The position numbers were made by a program, and so were the translations under genes. A DNA stretch of 64,000 nucleotides from Rhizobium sophoriradicis (lineage in GTDB: Bacteria; Pseudomonadota; Alphaproteobacteria; Rhizobiales; Rhizobiaceae): assembly GCF_003939025.1 (NCBI RefSeq), contig NZ_RQIH01000002.1, positions 1 to 64,000 of the forward strand, in the 5' to 3' direction. Positions 25,163 to 35,531 of this stretch are shown piece by piece. The notes under the pieces were generated by a model that was not told where the DNA came from, ran no database searches, and worked only from the letters and a program-made list of their open reading frames with translations. Positions within the stretch are counted from its first letter, which is position 1. Every line of letters starts with the position of its first letter.

Positions 25163-26431
25163 ATGTCAGACGACGAGCATCCTGAGGAAAACGCGGTCTT
25201 GTCTGGATCCGACGAACCCGAGAAGCCGGCGAAGCGTTATCAACTCGGCCTCTGCCTTTCGGGCGGCGGCTATCGGGCCATGCTTTTCCATGCGGGATCG
25301 CTGGCGAGGCTGAACGAGGCCGGTCTTCTGGCGAAGCTCGATATGGTCTCCTCGGTCTCAGGCGGATCGATCACCTCCGGCCTGCTTGCCCATGTGTGGC
25401 CGCGGCTGATCTTTGAGAATGACGTCGCCGTCAACTTCAAGACGGAATACCTGGATCGCATCCTGGCCTTCAGCCAGGTCTTTGCGGATGGGCCAAGCTT
25501 CCTGAAGGGCGTGTTAAACCCCTTCTCGAGTGCGGCGGAGGAAGCAGCCAAACTCTACGACCGACATCTGTTCGACGGAACGTCGCCGAGCCTGAAAGAC
25601 CTGCCGGGATCGCCCTGGTTCGTTTTCTGCGCCAGCAATCTCAGCACTGGTTCGCTCTTCCGCATGTCCAATCGCTATATCACGGATTATCGGATCGGTC
25701 TCTCGCTTCATCCGGCGCTTCCGCTTGCGACCGCAGTTGCCGCCTCGGCCGCATTCCCGCCCGTGCTGTCACCGCTGCGATTGGACCTGTCGCAGTTTTC
25801 ATGGAAGAGAGAAAAGCTCGATGAGACGGTCGGCGAACCTGTCACTCCGGGCAGGGCAATATTGAGCGATGGCGGCGTTTACGACAATCACGGCATCGAG
25901 CCGGCGTTGAAACGCTGCGACTGCCTGCTCGTCAGCGATGCCGGCGCGCCCTGGCGTTCCTCCACCCGCGGATATTGGAACTACTTCAGCCAGCTCAAGC
26001 GGGTGCTCGACACGGCGGACAATCAGGTGAGGGCGCTGAGGCGGCGGGACCTGATCGGCGGCTTCAAGGCAGCAAAACAGGCTGATCTGCTTGGCCTCGA
26101 CGACCTTACAAGATCGGCTCTGCGCGCAAGAACGCAAGGCGTCTATTGGTCAATCGACAGCAGGGATGTCGAACTCAAGCCATATGCCTCCTTCACACTG
26201 CCGCCGTCGTCAGTCGTTCCCTCCGAGGTCGGCACCTACCTCCATTTCCTCGGCGCGAGAGAGACGGAGCGCCTGGCGAATTGGGGGCACTATGTCTGCG
26301 ATGCGATGCTCAACCGGTTTTACCCATCGCCGCTGGCTCCATCGTCTGGGCCGCCGTTCTCCGCCGGGGCCGTGAAGCCGTCTTGGGGGGCGAGGGCGAG
26401 CAAGCGCCTATTCGACATTCTGCCCTTTTGA
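25163..26431 (+). CDS. Patatin-like phospholipase
   Basis: 422 residues from the ATG at 25163 (a GTG at 25148 would add five). The oxyanion motif is LCLSGGGYRAMLFHAGSL, the nucleophile Ser lies in SSVSGGSI (the first Gly of GxSxG replaced by Ser), and the catalytic Asp in LSDGGVYDNHG (DGG). This Ser-Asp dyad fold hydrolyses acyl esters of lipids. No signal peptide or type III-type tail is clear. It is divergent from the ClpP-like exported protein gene. The substrate is unknown. Confidence 0.85.
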   Translation: MSDDEHPEENAVLSGSDEPEKPAKRYQLGLCLSGGGYRAMLFHAGSLARLNEAGLLAKLDMVSSVSGGSITSGLLAHVWPRLIFENDVAVNFKTEYLDRILAFSQVFADGPSFLKGVLNPFSSAAEEAAKLYDRHLFDGTSPSLKDLPGSPWFVFCASNLSTGSLFRMSNRYITDYRIGLSLHPALPLATAVAASAAFPPVLSPLRLDLSQFSWKREKLDETVGEPVTPGRAILSDGGVYDNHGIEPALKRCDCLLVSDAGAPWRSSTRGYWNYFSQLKRVLDTADNQVRALRRRDLIGGFKAAKQADLLGLDDLTRSALRARTQGVYWSIDSRDVELKPYASFTLPPSSVVPSEVGTYLHFLGARETERLANWGHYVCDAMLNRFYPSPLAPSSGPPFSAGAVKPSWGARASKRLFDILPF

Positions 26432-26709
26432 CAATGGCCGGAGGTGCCGGCTAAGGAGAGCCGAAGGCGGAACTCTGGCGGGGTGAGGGAAGCGGCTGCC
26501 CAGCGTGTAGCAATCCGCCACCATATAGGGGAAGAGATGCCCGCAATGGATTACCTTGTAGAACCGATCCAAATTCGTTGACGAGAACGGGTTCTCCAGC
26601 CAAGTCGGGGTTGTCGAACCATTGTTCCGTGAATGGCCAGTTCGGACACGCGGGGTGGAATCAGCGCCGGGCACCTTGGCCGTCAAATTCAAAACCAGAC
26701 AGTGTCGTA

Positions 26710-27243
26710 CTATCCCAAGGATCTCGGGGTTACGAACCGCTCGAGATAACCGGTGCCCGCCGCAATCTCGTCCCATCCGCCGAGATCGAGGTCGATGACG
26801 GCGAGTCCCGCCGTCGGGAACTTCTCCCGCATGCGTCCCACGGCAGCGGCATCGCCGTCCGCCACGATAAGCGAGGCCGCGTTCTCCATGCCGGGATTGT
26901 GGCCAACAATGAGCAGCGTGCGGATATCAGGTTCGACGGCCCGGATCACATCGAGGATGCGCTCGGCCGACACCTCGTAGATATCAGCCGCCTCGCGGTC
27001 GGAGACCTTTTTCGAAAGGGCCTGGCGGATGAGCTTCCAGGTTTCCTGCGCCCGGCGGGCCGGCGAGACGAGGGCGAGATCGGGGATCAGCTTTTCGCGC
27101 GCCATATAGGTGCCGATGACGGGTGCTGCCTTGCGCCCGCGACCGGCCAATGGCCGTTCACGGTCGGCCACACCGTTGGGCCAGGCGGATTTGGCGTGGC
27201 GCAGAAGGATGAGGCGGTGTTTCGGCATGGGCTTGAGCGTCAT
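26710..27243 (-). CDS. SixA-type histidine phosphatase
   Basis: 177 residues of the histidine phosphatase superfamily. The RHG-like motif is LLRHAKSAW with the phosphorylatable His; [22 protein letters not shown] and VGHNPGME (second catalytic His) follow in order. It resembles phosphohistidine phosphatase SixA. The start may be ATG 27243 or ATG 27228 (MPKHRLILLRH); neither has a strong ribosome site. It borders the AT-richer interval to its right. The 278 bases between it and the patatin gene show no convincing gene. Confidence 0.85.
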   Translation of the reverse strand: MTLKPMPKHRLILLRHAKSAWPNGVADRERPLAGRGRKAAPVIGTYMAREKLIPDLALVSPARRAQETWKLIRQALSKKVSDREAADIYEVSAERILDVIRAVEPDIRTLLIVGHNPGMENAASLIVADGDAAAVGRMREKFPTAGLAVIDLDLGGWDEIAAGTGYLERFVTPRSLG

Positions 27244-27368
27244 TTTATCGCGAGGCCGATGTGTTGACTCCTGAAGCGTAAAGAGTCTGCGAACAACCTC
27301 AATAATTGTCCGCCATTTTGTAGCGGGAGGTGATCACGTTGGGGTTATACAGCTTAGTTGCTTGTAAG

Positions 27369-27758
27369 CTAACTGGCGATACGCGGAAAATCGCTCACGT
27401 GAACTTTATCTTCTGCCGCCATTTCTAGCGCTGACTTGTAGGCATTTAGTTGTTTTTCTTCAAATACCTGCTGGCCGAGAGTGCGCGTAAGTTCCTGCAG
27501 GACGTCAACAAGTTCTATGAACTGCGGACAATCTGCACCCAGGCGATTTTTTAGATTTCTATTGTAAAAATTCTTAAAGCCCTTGAGTTTGAAACCAATT
27601 AGCGAGCGATCTTCCATTGAAAGTACAAGTGTTAGAGCTGTATCTATTCTCCTATAGATTGCAGGAACGGACGCGCGCAGATATTCCAGGCTATCTGAAT
27701 CTTCATAGTAGATAGCCGCTGGCTCGTACTCCTTTGAAGCTACCAAATCAAACTTCAT
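27369..27758 (-). CDS. Unrecognised protein in AT-richer insert (129 aa)
   Basis: 129 residues from ATG 27758 (a GTG at 27779 is possible but overlaps the preceding gene). The composition is ordinary soluble alpha-helical: LRASVPAIYRRIDTALTLVL, FKNFYNRNLKNRLGADCPQF, VLQELTRTLGQQVFEEKQL. No family is recognised. Codon use is clearly more AT-rich than the flanking genes. It lies 14 bases after the stop of the 70-aa gene on the same strand, so the two look like a transferred gene pair. Function not assigned. Confidence 0.5.
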   Translation of the reverse strand: MKFDLVASKEYEPAAIYYEDSDSLEYLRASVPAIYRRIDTALTLVLSMEDRSLIGFKLKGFKNFYNRNLKNRLGADCPQFIELVDVLQELTRTLGQQVFEEKQLNAYKSALEMAAEDKVHVSDFPRIAS

Positions 27759-27772
27759 ATTTTCTCGCTTCT

Positions 27773-27985
27773 CTACCACATTTTGCGGCGATAACGCTGT
27801 CGATAGTCAATAGGAAGTTGGCCTGTATCATCGGCTTCCACGAGTTCCCAATGCGTGACAACCCCGCGGCTAATCGGTGTCGCCTTCTTGGAAGTGGCAT
27901 ATCTGCCATAGGGATAATCCATCCTAACGTAGATAACACAAACCAAATCGTTTGGTATCTCTACTGGCTCGACCACGCAACTCAT
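27773..27985 (-). CDS. Unrecognised small protein paired with the downstream gene (70 aa)
   Basis: 70 residues, MSCVVEPVEIPNDLVC at the start and a basic end (DYRQRYRRKMW). ATG 27985 is the only start after an in-frame stop at about 28024; no good Shine-Dalgarno is seen. It precedes the 129-aa gene by 14 bases. A competing plus-strand frame over 27734-28276 exists; the minus-strand pair is preferred because the two genes abut. A toxin-antitoxin-like or other two-gene module is possible but unproven. Confidence 0.4.
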   Translation of the reverse strand: MSCVVEPVEIPNDLVCVIYVRMDYPYGRYATSKKATPISRGVVTHWELVEADDTGQLPIDYRQRYRRKMW

Positions 27986-28405
27986 AGACGGAGCATATTT
28001 GAAAAGTATGCTCGGCTTCGAAACCTAAGCGTAGATATCATATCCCTGATCGTCATCACCCAGGGGTCTCTTTATACCACGGAAGCAGGCATGCGCGCCA
28101 TCGATTCCGCAAAGGCCCTGCTGCACGTCAGCATTTCCCCACTTTATCTGAGCGTTGTTAACAGGGGGTATTTGCCCCAATACGAGGCTCCACAAATCAA
28201 GCAATGGCTGTCTATGACCAAACTCGAGGGCCTTCCGAACCCCCGCGGCTGTTATGCGAAAAGTCGCTGCTTCTGAGCGACTTGTAGGTGACGAACAAAT
28301 TATAGTCTTTGGAATTTCAATCCAGGCGGAGGGCTTGCGCCCTCCGCCTTCGATTACGACTAACTTATGGTTTTCCACAGGTCGCCGCACTGCGATTGTC
28401 CCCTA
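27986..28405. other. Intergenic interval, AT-richer, right part of the small insert
   Basis: 420 bases between the 70-aa gene and the end of nrdJ. Base composition stays AT-richer than the flanks to about 28320. Apart from a strong hairpin at 28325-28348 no feature is supported; the plus-strand frame reaching 28276 has no ribosome site or family match. Confidence 0.4.
28325..28348 (-). terminator. Terminator-like hairpin downstream of nrdJ
   Basis: A perfect 10-bp stem, GGCGGAGGGC (28325-28334) and GCCCTCCGCC (28339-28348), with a TTGC loop. It lies 57 bases beyond the nrdJ stop. The T-run after the stem is poor on either strand, so termination strength is uncertain. Confidence 0.55.
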
Positions 28406-31400
28406 TCAAGAGCACCCACTCGTCGCGCCACACGTGTCGCACTTCTCGCAGGTGCCATTCCGCACCATCGTGAAGTTCTGGCACTCCGAGCACATGTTGC
28501 CGGTATAGCCCTGCATGATCGAGCGCTGGCGGCGTTCGGCTTCCACCTTCTTGGCTTCGGTCTTGGCCGTTGCCGCGTCCGCTGCCGCCTTGTCGGAGAA
28601 GAGGGCGGTGGCGTCGCTGGTGATTTCTTCCATCACCTCTTCGGCGATCTCTTCGGCCAGTTCCTTGGCGCGCTCCTCGTAGTCGCGCTTGAAGGCGACG
28701 ATTTCGGAGGTGGAGATGGCCGTGGTCGGTTCCAGCTTGCGGGCGGCACTGCCGGCAAAGGCGGTGACGGTGCCGGTGGAGGCGGCGCGGGCAGGGGCTG
28801 CGGTGGCGGCACCCTTGGGTTCGCCCGCCTGGCGTTCACCGCCGGTGCCGGAAACCAGCGTCGGCTTGTAGCCGCGGGTCCAGCCGGTCGACAGCAGGTT
28901 GGTCTTGCCTTCCTGGATGCCCTTGCCGAGCGCCGTGTTGGAGAAATCCGACGTATCGACATGGGCGAGGTCATGACGGCCGAGATAGGAGACGGCCAGC
29001 TCGCGGAAGACGTAGTCGAGGATCGACGTGGCGTTCTTGATCGCATCATTGCCGATGACCATGCCGGCCGGCTCGAACTTGGTGAAGGTGAAGGCCTCGA
29101 CATATTCCTCGAGCGGCACGCCATATTGCAGGCCGAGCGAGATGGCGATGGCGAAATTATTCATCATCGCACGGAAGGCAGCGCCTTCCTTGTGCATGTC
29201 GATGAAGATCTCGCCGAGGCGGCCGTCGCCGAATTCGCCGGTGCGCAGATACACCTTGTGTCCGCCGACGGCGGCCTTCTGGGTATAGCCCTGGCGGCGG
29301 TTGGGCAGCTTCTCGCGTTCGCGCGAAACGCGTTCGATCACCCGCTCGATGATCTTCTCGGTGATGGTGACGGCCTGGGCGGCGACGGGCGCCTGCAGCA
29401 GTTCCTCCAGCGCATCCTCGTCGTCCTCGTCCTCGATCAGCGAGGCGTTGAGCGGCTGCGACAGCTTCGAGCCGTCGCGATAGAGCGCGTTGGCCTTAAG
29501 GCCGAGCTTCCAGGAGAGCAGATAGGCGTTCTTGCAATCCTCGACGGTCGCCTCGTTCGGCATGTTGATCGTCTTGGAAATCGCACCGGAGATGAAGGGC
29601 TGGGCGGCCGCCATCATGCGGATGTGGCTCTCGACCGAGAGGTAGCGCTTGCCGATCTTGCCGCAGGGGTTGGCGCAATCGAAGACCGGCAGGTGCTCGG
29701 CCTTCAGGAAGGGCGCGCCTTCCAGCGTCATCGCGCCGCAGACATGGATGTTGGCGGCTTCGATATCCTTCTTCGAGAAGCCCATATGGTCGAGCAGGCT
29801 GAAGCTCATGTCGGCGAGCTGTTCGTCGGAAACCTTCAGCGTCTCCTTCAGGAAGTCGGCGCCCAGCGTCCACTGGTTGAAGACGAACTTGATGTCGAAG
29901 GCGCTCTTCAGCGCCGCGTTGACGGCTTCCACCTTCTCGTCGGTCAAGCCCTTGGCCTTCAGCGTCGACGGGTTGATCGCGGGCGCCTGGTTCAGATTGC
30001 CGTGGCCGACGGCATAGGCTTCGATCTCGGCGATCTGGCTCTCGGAATAACCGAGCGTGCGCAGCGCTTCCGGCACGGCGCGGTTGATGATCTTGAAGTA
30101 GCCGCCGCCGGCGAGCTTCTTGAACTTGACGAGGGCGAAGTCGGGCTCAATGCCTGTCGTGTCGCAATCCATGACGAGACCGATCGTGCCGGTCGGGGCG
30201 ATGACCGAGACCTGAGCATTGCGGTAGCCATGCTGTTCGCCGAGCTCGAGCGCCTTGTCCCAGGCCGATTTGGCATGGGCGGCAAGATCCTGATCCGGGT
30301 TTTCCGAATGAATCAGCGCGACCGGGTCGATCGACAGCGCCTCATAGCCGGAGGTTTCGCCGTAAGCGGCGCGGCGATGGTTGCGGATGACCCGCAGCAT
30401 GCTCTCGCGGTTCGGCGCGAAATTCGGGAACGGCCCGAGTTCGGCAGCCATTTCGGCCGAGGTCGCATAGCAGATGCCGGTCATGATCGCGGTCAGCGAG
30501 CCGGCAATGGCGCGGGCTTCGGCCGAGTCATAAGGAATACCCGAGGACATCAGCAGGCCGCCGATATTGGCGTAGCCGAGGCCGAGCGTGCGGTATTCGT
30601 AGGAGAGTTCGGCAATGCGCTTCGACGGGAACTGCGCCATCATCACCGAGACTTCGAGCACGACGGTCCACAGCCGAACCGCGTGTTCGTAATCGGCGAT
30701 ATTGATGCGCTTGGTGGCCTTGTCCTTGAACTGCAGGAGGTTCAGCGAAGCAAGGTTGCAGGCGGTGTCGTCGAGGAACATGTATTCCGAGCACGGGTTC
30801 GAGCCGCGGATCGGGCCGCCGGCCGGCGAGGTGTGCCAGTCGTTCATCGTCGTGTTGAAGTGGATACCCGGATCGGCCGAAGCCCAGGCGGCGTAGGAAA
30901 TGGTTTCCCAGAGATCGCGCGCCTTCAGCGTCTTCATCACCCGGCCGTCCTTGCGGGCGGTCAGGTTCCATTCGCCGTCATTTTCGACGGCGCGCAGGAA
31001 GTCGTCCTTGATCGAGACGGAGTTGTTGGAATTCTGGCCGGAGACCGTCAGATAGGCTTCCGAATCCCAATCCGTGTCGTAGGTCTTGAATTGAAGATCC
31101 TTGTAGCCCTGGCGGGCGAACTGGATGACACGCTGGACGTAATTCTCCGGGACCTGGTCCTTCTTGGCGGCGCGGATTTCGCGCTTCAGGGCAGGGTTCT
31201 TGGCCGGATCGAAGCAATCGCCATTGTCGCCGCCGTCGCAATTGACGCAGGCCTTCATGATCGCCTTCAGGTGCCGGGCGACGATCTTCGAGCCGGTGAC
31301 GAGGGCCGCGACCTTCTGCTCTTCCTTGACCTTCCAGTTGATGTATTCCTCGATATCCGGATGGTCGATATCGACGACCACCATCTTGGCGGCGCGGCGC

Positions 31401-32221
31401 GTCGTGCCGCCCGATTTGATGGCGCCGGCGGCGCGGTCGCCGATCTTCAGGAAGCTCATCAGGCCGGAGGAGCGGCCGCCGCCGGAAAGCTTTTCGCCTT
31501 CGCCGCGCAGCATCGAGAAGTTGGAGCCGGTGCCGGAACCGTATTTGAAGAGGCGCGCTTCACGCACCCAGAGATCCATGATGCCGCCTTCGTTGACGAG
31601 GTCGTCTTCGACCGACTGGATGAAGCAGGCATGCGGCTGCGGATGTTCGTAGGCCGACTTGGACTTGGTCAGCTTGCCGGTGAAGGGGTCGACGTAGAAA
31701 TGGCCCTGGCCGGGGCCGTCGATGCCGTAGGCCCAGTGCAGGCCGGTGTTGAACCATTGCGGCGAGTTCGGCGCTACGCGCTGGGTGGCGAGCATATAGG
31801 CAAGCTCGTCCTTGAAGGCCGCCGCATCTTCCTCGGAAGAGAAATAGCCGCCCTTCCAGCCCCAATAGGTCCAGGTGCCGGCAAGACGGTCGAAGACCTG
31901 GCGCGCATCGATTTCGGAGCCGGTCTGCTCCTCCTTCGGCAGGGTCTTCAGCGCGGCATCGTCGGGAACGGAGCGCCACAGGAAGGAAGGAACGTCGTTT
32001 TCCTCGACCTTCTTCAGCCGGGTGGGAACGCCGGCCTTGCGGAAATACTTCTGCGCCAGAACGTCGGTCGCGACCTGGGAGAACTGGGCGGGGACGTCGA
32101 TATTCTCGAGGCGGAACACGATCGAACCGTCCGGGTTCTTGATCTCGCTCGTCGCCTTGCGGAATTCGATATCCGCATAGGCGCCTTGGCCGGCCTTCGT
32201 GAAACGACGTTCGATGCGCAT
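28406..32221 (-). CDS. nrdJ: Vitamin B12-dependent (class II) ribonucleotide reductase
   Basis: 1271 residues, the size of the long proteobacterial NrdJ. It reduces ribonucleotides to deoxyribonucleotides using adenosylcobalamin, independently of oxygen. The active-site finger motif [10 protein letters not shown] is visible with the Asn, Cys and Glu of the radical mechanism, followed by [12 protein letters not shown]. The C-terminus has a Cys cluster ([19 protein letters not shown]) that carries the reductant thiols or a metal. The start [11 protein letters not shown] at 32221 is chosen; a 20-residue upstream extension is atypical. A pair of NrdR boxes lies 120-166 bases upstream. A 1323-codon open frame on the opposite strand is an overprint of this gene, not a second gene. 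Confidence 0.96.
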   Translation of the reverse strand: MRIERRFTKAGQGAYADIEFRKATSEIKNPDGSIVFRLENIDVPAQFSQVATDVLAQKYFRKAGVPTRLKKVEENDVPSFLWRSVPDDAALKTLPKEEQTGSEIDARQVFDRLAGTWTYWGWKGGYFSSEEDAAAFKDELAYMLATQRVAPNSPQWFNTGLHWAYGIDGPGQGHFYVDPFTGKLTKSKSAYEHPQPHACFIQSVEDDLVNEGGIMDLWVREARLFKYGSGTGSNFSMLRGEGEKLSGGGRSSGLMSFLKIGDRAAGAIKSGGTTRRAAKMVVVDIDHPDIEEYINWKVKEEQKVAALVTGSKIVARHLKAIMKACVNCDGGDNGDCFDPAKNPALKREIRAAKKDQVPENYVQRVIQFARQGYKDLQFKTYDTDWDSEAYLTVSGQNSNNSVSIKDDFLRAVENDGEWNLTARKDGRVMKTLKARDLWETISYAAWASADPGIHFNTTMNDWHTSPAGGPIRGSNPCSEYMFLDDTACNLASLNLLQFKDKATKRINIADYEHAVRLWTVVLEVSVMMAQFPSKRIAELSYEYRTLGLGYANIGGLLMSSGIPYDSAEARAIAGSLTAIMTGICYATSAEMAAELGPFPNFAPNRESMLRVIRNHRRAAYGETSGYEALSIDPVALIHSENPDQDLAAHAKSAWDKALELGEQHGYRNAQVSVIAPTGTIGLVMDCDTTGIEPDFALVKFKKLAGGGYFKIINRAVPEALRTLGYSESQIAEIEAYAVGHGNLNQAPAINPSTLKAKGLTDEKVEAVNAALKSAFDIKFVFNQWTLGADFLKETLKVSDEQLADMSFSLLDHMGFSKKDIEAANIHVCGAMTLEGAPFLKAEHLPVFDCANPCGKIGKRYLSVESHIRMMAAAQPFISGAISKTINMPNEATVEDCKNAYLLSWKLGLKANALYRDGSKLSQPLNASLIEDEDDEDALEELLQAPVAAQAVTITEKIIERVIERVSREREKLPNRRQGYTQKAAVGGHKVYLRTGEFGDGRLGEIFIDMHKEGAAFRAMMNNFAIAISLGLQYGVPLEEYVEAFTFTKFEPAGMVIGNDAIKNATSILDYVFRELAVSYLGRHDLAHVDTSDFSNTALGKGIQEGKTNLLSTGWTRGYKPTLVSGTGGERQAGEPKGAATAAPARAASTGTVTAFAGSAARKLEPTTAISTSEIVAFKRDYEERAKELAEEIAEEVMEEITSDATALFSDKAAADAATAKTEAKKVEAERRQRSIMQGYTGNMCSECQNFTMVRNGTCEKCDTCGATSGCS

Positions 32222-32340
32222 AGTCTTGACCTCGCGTTGGCGCCTGTCCCCAGGGCGCAAAATTCCTATCCGGCGGCACATTCAGTCGTGCAGCCAGTCT
32301 CGTTTCCGTATCGTGACAGGGGTGTCATCCGGAGATGAGC

Positions 32341-32387
32341 TTCCTGTATATTGTGGTGATGGTGGCTGCAAACACTAAATATAGTAT
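32341..32387 (-). promoter_or_regulatory. Tandem NrdR boxes upstream of nrdJ
   Basis: Box A (32341-32356, TTCCTGTATATTGTGG) matches 11 of 16 positions and box B (32372-32387, ACACTAAATATAGTAT) 14 of 16 positions of the NrdR consensus acaCwAtATaTwGtgt. Start-to-start distance is 31 bp, about three helical turns, the arrangement expected for cooperative NrdR repression. Confidence 0.65.
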
Positions 32388-32847
32388 TAACAGCTTATTA
32401 TCGCCAGTCCCGATGTCACTTTTTTTGGGGGCTGAAAATCGCGCGGAAATCCTGTCGGGCCTGAACCGTTTTTCGGTGCAGCACCCCATTCCGCGTCCTA
32501 TTTTCAAAAGGGAACCGGGCTCGTTACCTCCGGTCCTGTCGCCGCCGCAACATCAAGGACAGTAAAGTTTGAAACAGCTGATTCCGTCAAGGGCTGGGTT
32601 TTAATTGATTGCTAACCACAACATCTTGTGGATGCGCCTGTGGAGATTGGGGAAAGCCGGGGAACGCTGAAATTACAATGGCTTGCGGGCGCTGCCGGCT
32701 AAGGAAAATGCCGGAACCACAAAAAAGCGTCCTGCGGCAAATCTTGTGATGGCATTTCCGGCGCAAATGCGCATGGCGATTCGCCGGAAATATCGGGGCT
32801 GTCGAACTGCGCCGGCGACGCTGCCGGCGCACTCCGAGAGGTGGCGG
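32388..32847. other. Intergenic interval between nrdJ leader and gpt
   Basis: No supported gene. The part nearest nrdJ (to about 32430) is AT-rich and probably contains its promoter. No cobalamin riboswitch could be recognised by eye. The remainder holds only short frames without ribosome sites. Confidence 0.4.
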
Positions 32848-33342
32848 TCAGCGCGCCCCCTTGGCGATCGGCTCCTGATAGGTGAAGCCCATATCCCAGG
32901 GGAAATAGATCCAGGTATCCTGGCTCACCTCGGTGATGAAGGTGTCGACGGTCGGCACGCCCTTCGGCTTGGCATAGACGCAGGCGAAATGCGCTTTCGG
33001 CAGCATGGTGCGCACCTGCGCGGCGGTCTTGCCGGTATCGGTGAGGTCGTCGACGACGAGCACGCCTTCGCCGCCGTTTTCCGCAAGCTCGGGCGCAATT
33101 CCCTTGAGCAGCACCATGTCGCCCTGGTTCACATAATCATGGTAGGAGGCGATGCAGACGGTCTCGATCAGGCGGATGTTCAGTTCGCGCGAGATGATCG
33201 CGGCCGGAACAAGGCCGCCGCGGGTGATGCAGACGATCGCCTTGAACGTCTGGTCGAGGCCGGCAAGCCGCCAGGCAAGGGCGCGCGCATCGCGGTGGAA
33301 CTGATCCCAGGAAACGGGAAAGGCTTTATCGGGAAGGGACAT
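32848..33342 (-). CDS. gpt: Xanthine(-guanine) phosphoribosyltransferase
   Basis: 164 residues, close to the E. coli Gpt length. The PRPP-binding motif [14 protein letters not shown] is at about residues 87-100, and [16 protein letters not shown] near 36 is typical. It salvages xanthine/guanine to nucleotides in the cytoplasm or at the membrane surface. The start MSLPDKAF at 33342 has GGAG eight bases upstream; ATG 33360 is an alternative. It is transcribed alone on the minus strand. Confidence 0.9.
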
Positions 33343-33540
33343 CGGGCTGCTCCGCGGCATGATAGAGATGACACGCCGTTTGCCGGCGACCGGACGGGCT
33401 TGCAGCGGCGATCGGCAAAACAAGAAATCGCGCAAGCCGGAACTGCGCGAAATCGGCCGAGGCTCGAAGCCCTCATCGGTCGCTGCAATTAGCGGGATTT
33501 GCCGGAAAAAGGCAAGAGCGCCGATCCTTGCGGCAGGCAG

Positions 33541-34383
33541 TCATCGCGACAACAGCGTCAGCGCCGTCATCGATTGCAGCAAGCTCTTCGTCGTGCCGCC
33601 GAAGATCATCTGCCACAGCCATGAATGCGTATGCGCGCCCATGACCAGGAGGTCGATGCTGTCGTCCGAAAGCCGGTTTTCGATGACATGCGAGGTGTTC
33701 CTGTCCACGCTTCGGGCCGTCGAAAGCGTCGTCTTCACGCCGTGGCGGGCAAGTCCCGCGGCGATCTCGGCGCCTGGGGTCAGCGATGAATGCGGCGCCG
33801 TCTCGGCCGGATCGACCGAAAAAATCTCCACCGCCTCGGCCGCCTTCAGGAACGGCAGCGCGTCGAAGGTTGCGCGTGCCGCCTCCTTCGAGCCGTTCCA
33901 GGCGATCAGCACGCGTTTGATCGGCTTCGGCTGGCGGATGATATAGGGGATCATCAGCACCGGCCGGCCGGTTTCGAAGAGAAAACTGTCGAGATCGACA
34001 TGGCTGTCGGACGGGTTGGCCGGGTCGGCCTGCGAAGCGATCAAGAGATCGGCGCTGCGCGCGCTGTCGATCAGCGGCGCCGAACCGTAGCCGGTCGAGG
34101 TGGCGAAGCTGCGCCATTCGGAGGAGGCGCCGGCGGCGTGCGCCTTGGCGCGGAATATGGCCTCGATGGCGGTCGTTTCGCTATGCGCCATATCCTGCAG
34201 CGCCTGCACGGCGACGGGATCAGGAATTTCCATCGGCGCCACCAGCGGCACGGCGGAGATATTTTCGGCGTGCAACCCGATCACATGAGCGCCGTTTTCG
34301 GCGGCAATGGCAAAGGCGAAATCGGCAACGGCGGCGCTATTGTCTCTCGTGTCGAGAATGGCGAGAATGGTTTTGTAAGACAT
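33541..34383 (-). CDS. Universal stress protein with two UspA domains
   Basis: 280 residues, a tandem of two UspA-like domains. The first begins MSYKTILAILDTRDN and the second at about 155 with RVLIAWNGSKEAARAT. The C-terminal domain keeps the nucleotide-binding loop LLVMGAHTHS followed by FGGTTKSLLQ. AAGGAGAATTGAT gives a clear start at 34383. Such proteins respond to stasis, oxygen limitation or DNA damage; the specific role is unknown. It lies between gpt and the MoCF-domain gene without tight coupling. Confidence 0.88.
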   Translation of the reverse strand: MSYKTILAILDTRDNSAAVADFAFAIAAENGAHVIGLHAENISAVPLVAPMEIPDPVAVQALQDMAHSETTAIEAIFRAKAHAAGASSEWRSFATSTGYGSAPLIDSARSADLLIASQADPANPSDSHVDLDSFLFETGRPVLMIPYIIRQPKPIKRVLIAWNGSKEAARATFDALPFLKAAEAVEIFSVDPAETAPHSSLTPGAEIAAGLARHGVKTTLSTARSVDRNTSHVIENRLSDDSIDLLVMGAHTHSWLWQMIFGGTTKSLLQSMTALTLLSR

Positions 34384-34487
34384 ATCAATTCTCCTTGCGC
34401 TGAAATGGCTGGCGCGAGGGAAGGGATGCACCGGACCTTCTCCTGTTCCTTGACTGATATCAAGGATGGCCAGTTCCCGTACGGTCC

Positions 34488-35264
34488 TCACGCCTCGGCG
34501 GAATGGTTCTCCGTGACTTCCTTTTTTCGGCGAATGGCGTCGATCATCGCATGCACCTCGGCGCCGGCCGCATCGATCGCCGCCTGCGCGCGGCCGCGCA
34601 CGACGATCTCGGTCGAGAATTTCTGGCCGATATATCTAGGGTAGGAGCCGATGCTGGTGTCCGGATGAGCTTTCTGGATGGCGGCAAGCGGCGTGCCGAT
34701 ATCGCCTTCGCCATAAGGGCAGGCAATGGCGAGCGACAGCACCGGCGTGCCGGTTCGAAGCGTTGGCAACACATTGTCGACCATCGCCTGAAAAACCTGC
34801 GGCACGCCGGCCATGACATAGACATTGCCGATGATGAAGCCCGGCGCGGTCGAAACCGGATTGGCGATATGGGCCGCCCCGCGCGGCATGCGCGCCATGC
34901 GCTGGCGCGCCTCGGTGAATTCCATCTCGCGGCGCCGATACATCTCGGCCAGCAGCGTCATGGCCTCCTCGTCATGCTCGCAAGGCAGGCCGAACGCCTT
35001 GGCGATGGCATCGGCGGTGATGTCGTCATGCGTCGGCCCGATGCCGCCAGAGGTGAAAACGTAATCATATCGAGCGCGAAGTGCATTCAGCGCCTCGACG
35101 ATCGCCTCCTCGTCGTCGGCGACGATGCGCACCTCCTTGAGATCGACGCCGGAAAGGGTGAGCAGCTCGGCGAGATGACCGATATTCTTATCCTTGGTGC
35201 GGCCGGAAAGAAGTTCGTCGCCGATGGCGAGCATGGCGGCGGTGACGACGGTGTCATGGCTCAT
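34488..35264 (-). CDS. Molybdopterin-binding (MoCF/CinA N-terminal) domain protein
   Basis: 258 residues. The N-terminal domain is of the MoaB/Mog/CinA type: AAMLAIGDELLSGRTKDKN, YDYVFTSGGIGPTHDDITAD and GFIIGNVYVMAGVP. The nicotinamide-nucleotide amidase domain of full-length CinA (about 400 residues) is absent, as in the short alphaproteobacterial form. It may be an ADP-ribose or NMN-type pyrophosphatase-like enzyme. The start at 35264 is set by the domain; a long 5' open extension is not credible. Confidence 0.85.
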   Translation of the reverse strand: MSHDTVVTAAMLAIGDELLSGRTKDKNIGHLAELLTLSGVDLKEVRIVADDEEAIVEALNALRARYDYVFTSGGIGPTHDDITADAIAKAFGLPCEHDEEAMTLLAEMYRRREMEFTEARQRMARMPRGAAHIANPVSTAPGFIIGNVYVMAGVPQVFQAMVDNVLPTLRTGTPVLSLAIACPYGEGDIGTPLAAIQKAHPDTSIGSYPRYIGQKFSTEIVVRGRAQAAIDAAGAEVHAMIDAIRRKKEVTENHSAEA

Positions 35265-35531
35265 GGGGTGTTCCGTGATGTGAGGCTGGTCAATAGGTAG
35301 CGCCCTTCGGCGGCTTTGCAAACCACCAGCCCATGCGTCAATTTTGCTGAACGAAAACAGCAGGTGAATTTTCGCCTCGTTGAACACTGAGTTCCTCGCG
35401 GCGGTGGCGTATTTGTGCTTGGCCCTTGCAGAATGCGCTCGGTCTTCCTCACCGCTGCCCGCAATCGATGCGGGATTTTTACCGGGGGCTCTTCCCATCG
35501 CCGATGACGCAAGATATTGAAAACGCCGCAA

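Noticed and set aside
26408..26776. 122-codon minus-strand frame between patatin and sixA genes
   Set aside because: Overlaps both flanking genes, has odd composition and no start signal.
27734..28276. 180-codon plus-strand frame in the AT-richer insert
   Set aside because: No ribosome site or family match, and it overlaps the better-organised minus-strand gene pair.
28367..32338. 1323-codon open frame on the plus strand opposite nrdJ
   Set aside because: It mirrors the nrdJ codon pattern in GC-rich DNA, has no recognisable domain and no ribosome site; nrdJ explains the region fully.
32325..32507. 60-codon minus-strand frame upstream of nrdJ
   Set aside because: It covers the NrdR boxes and the AT-rich promoter region and lacks a ribosome site.
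32388..32847. Cobalamin riboswitch for nrdJ
   Set aside because: No B12-box-like core could be recognised by eye; the enzyme uses B12 but NrdR boxes explain regulation better.
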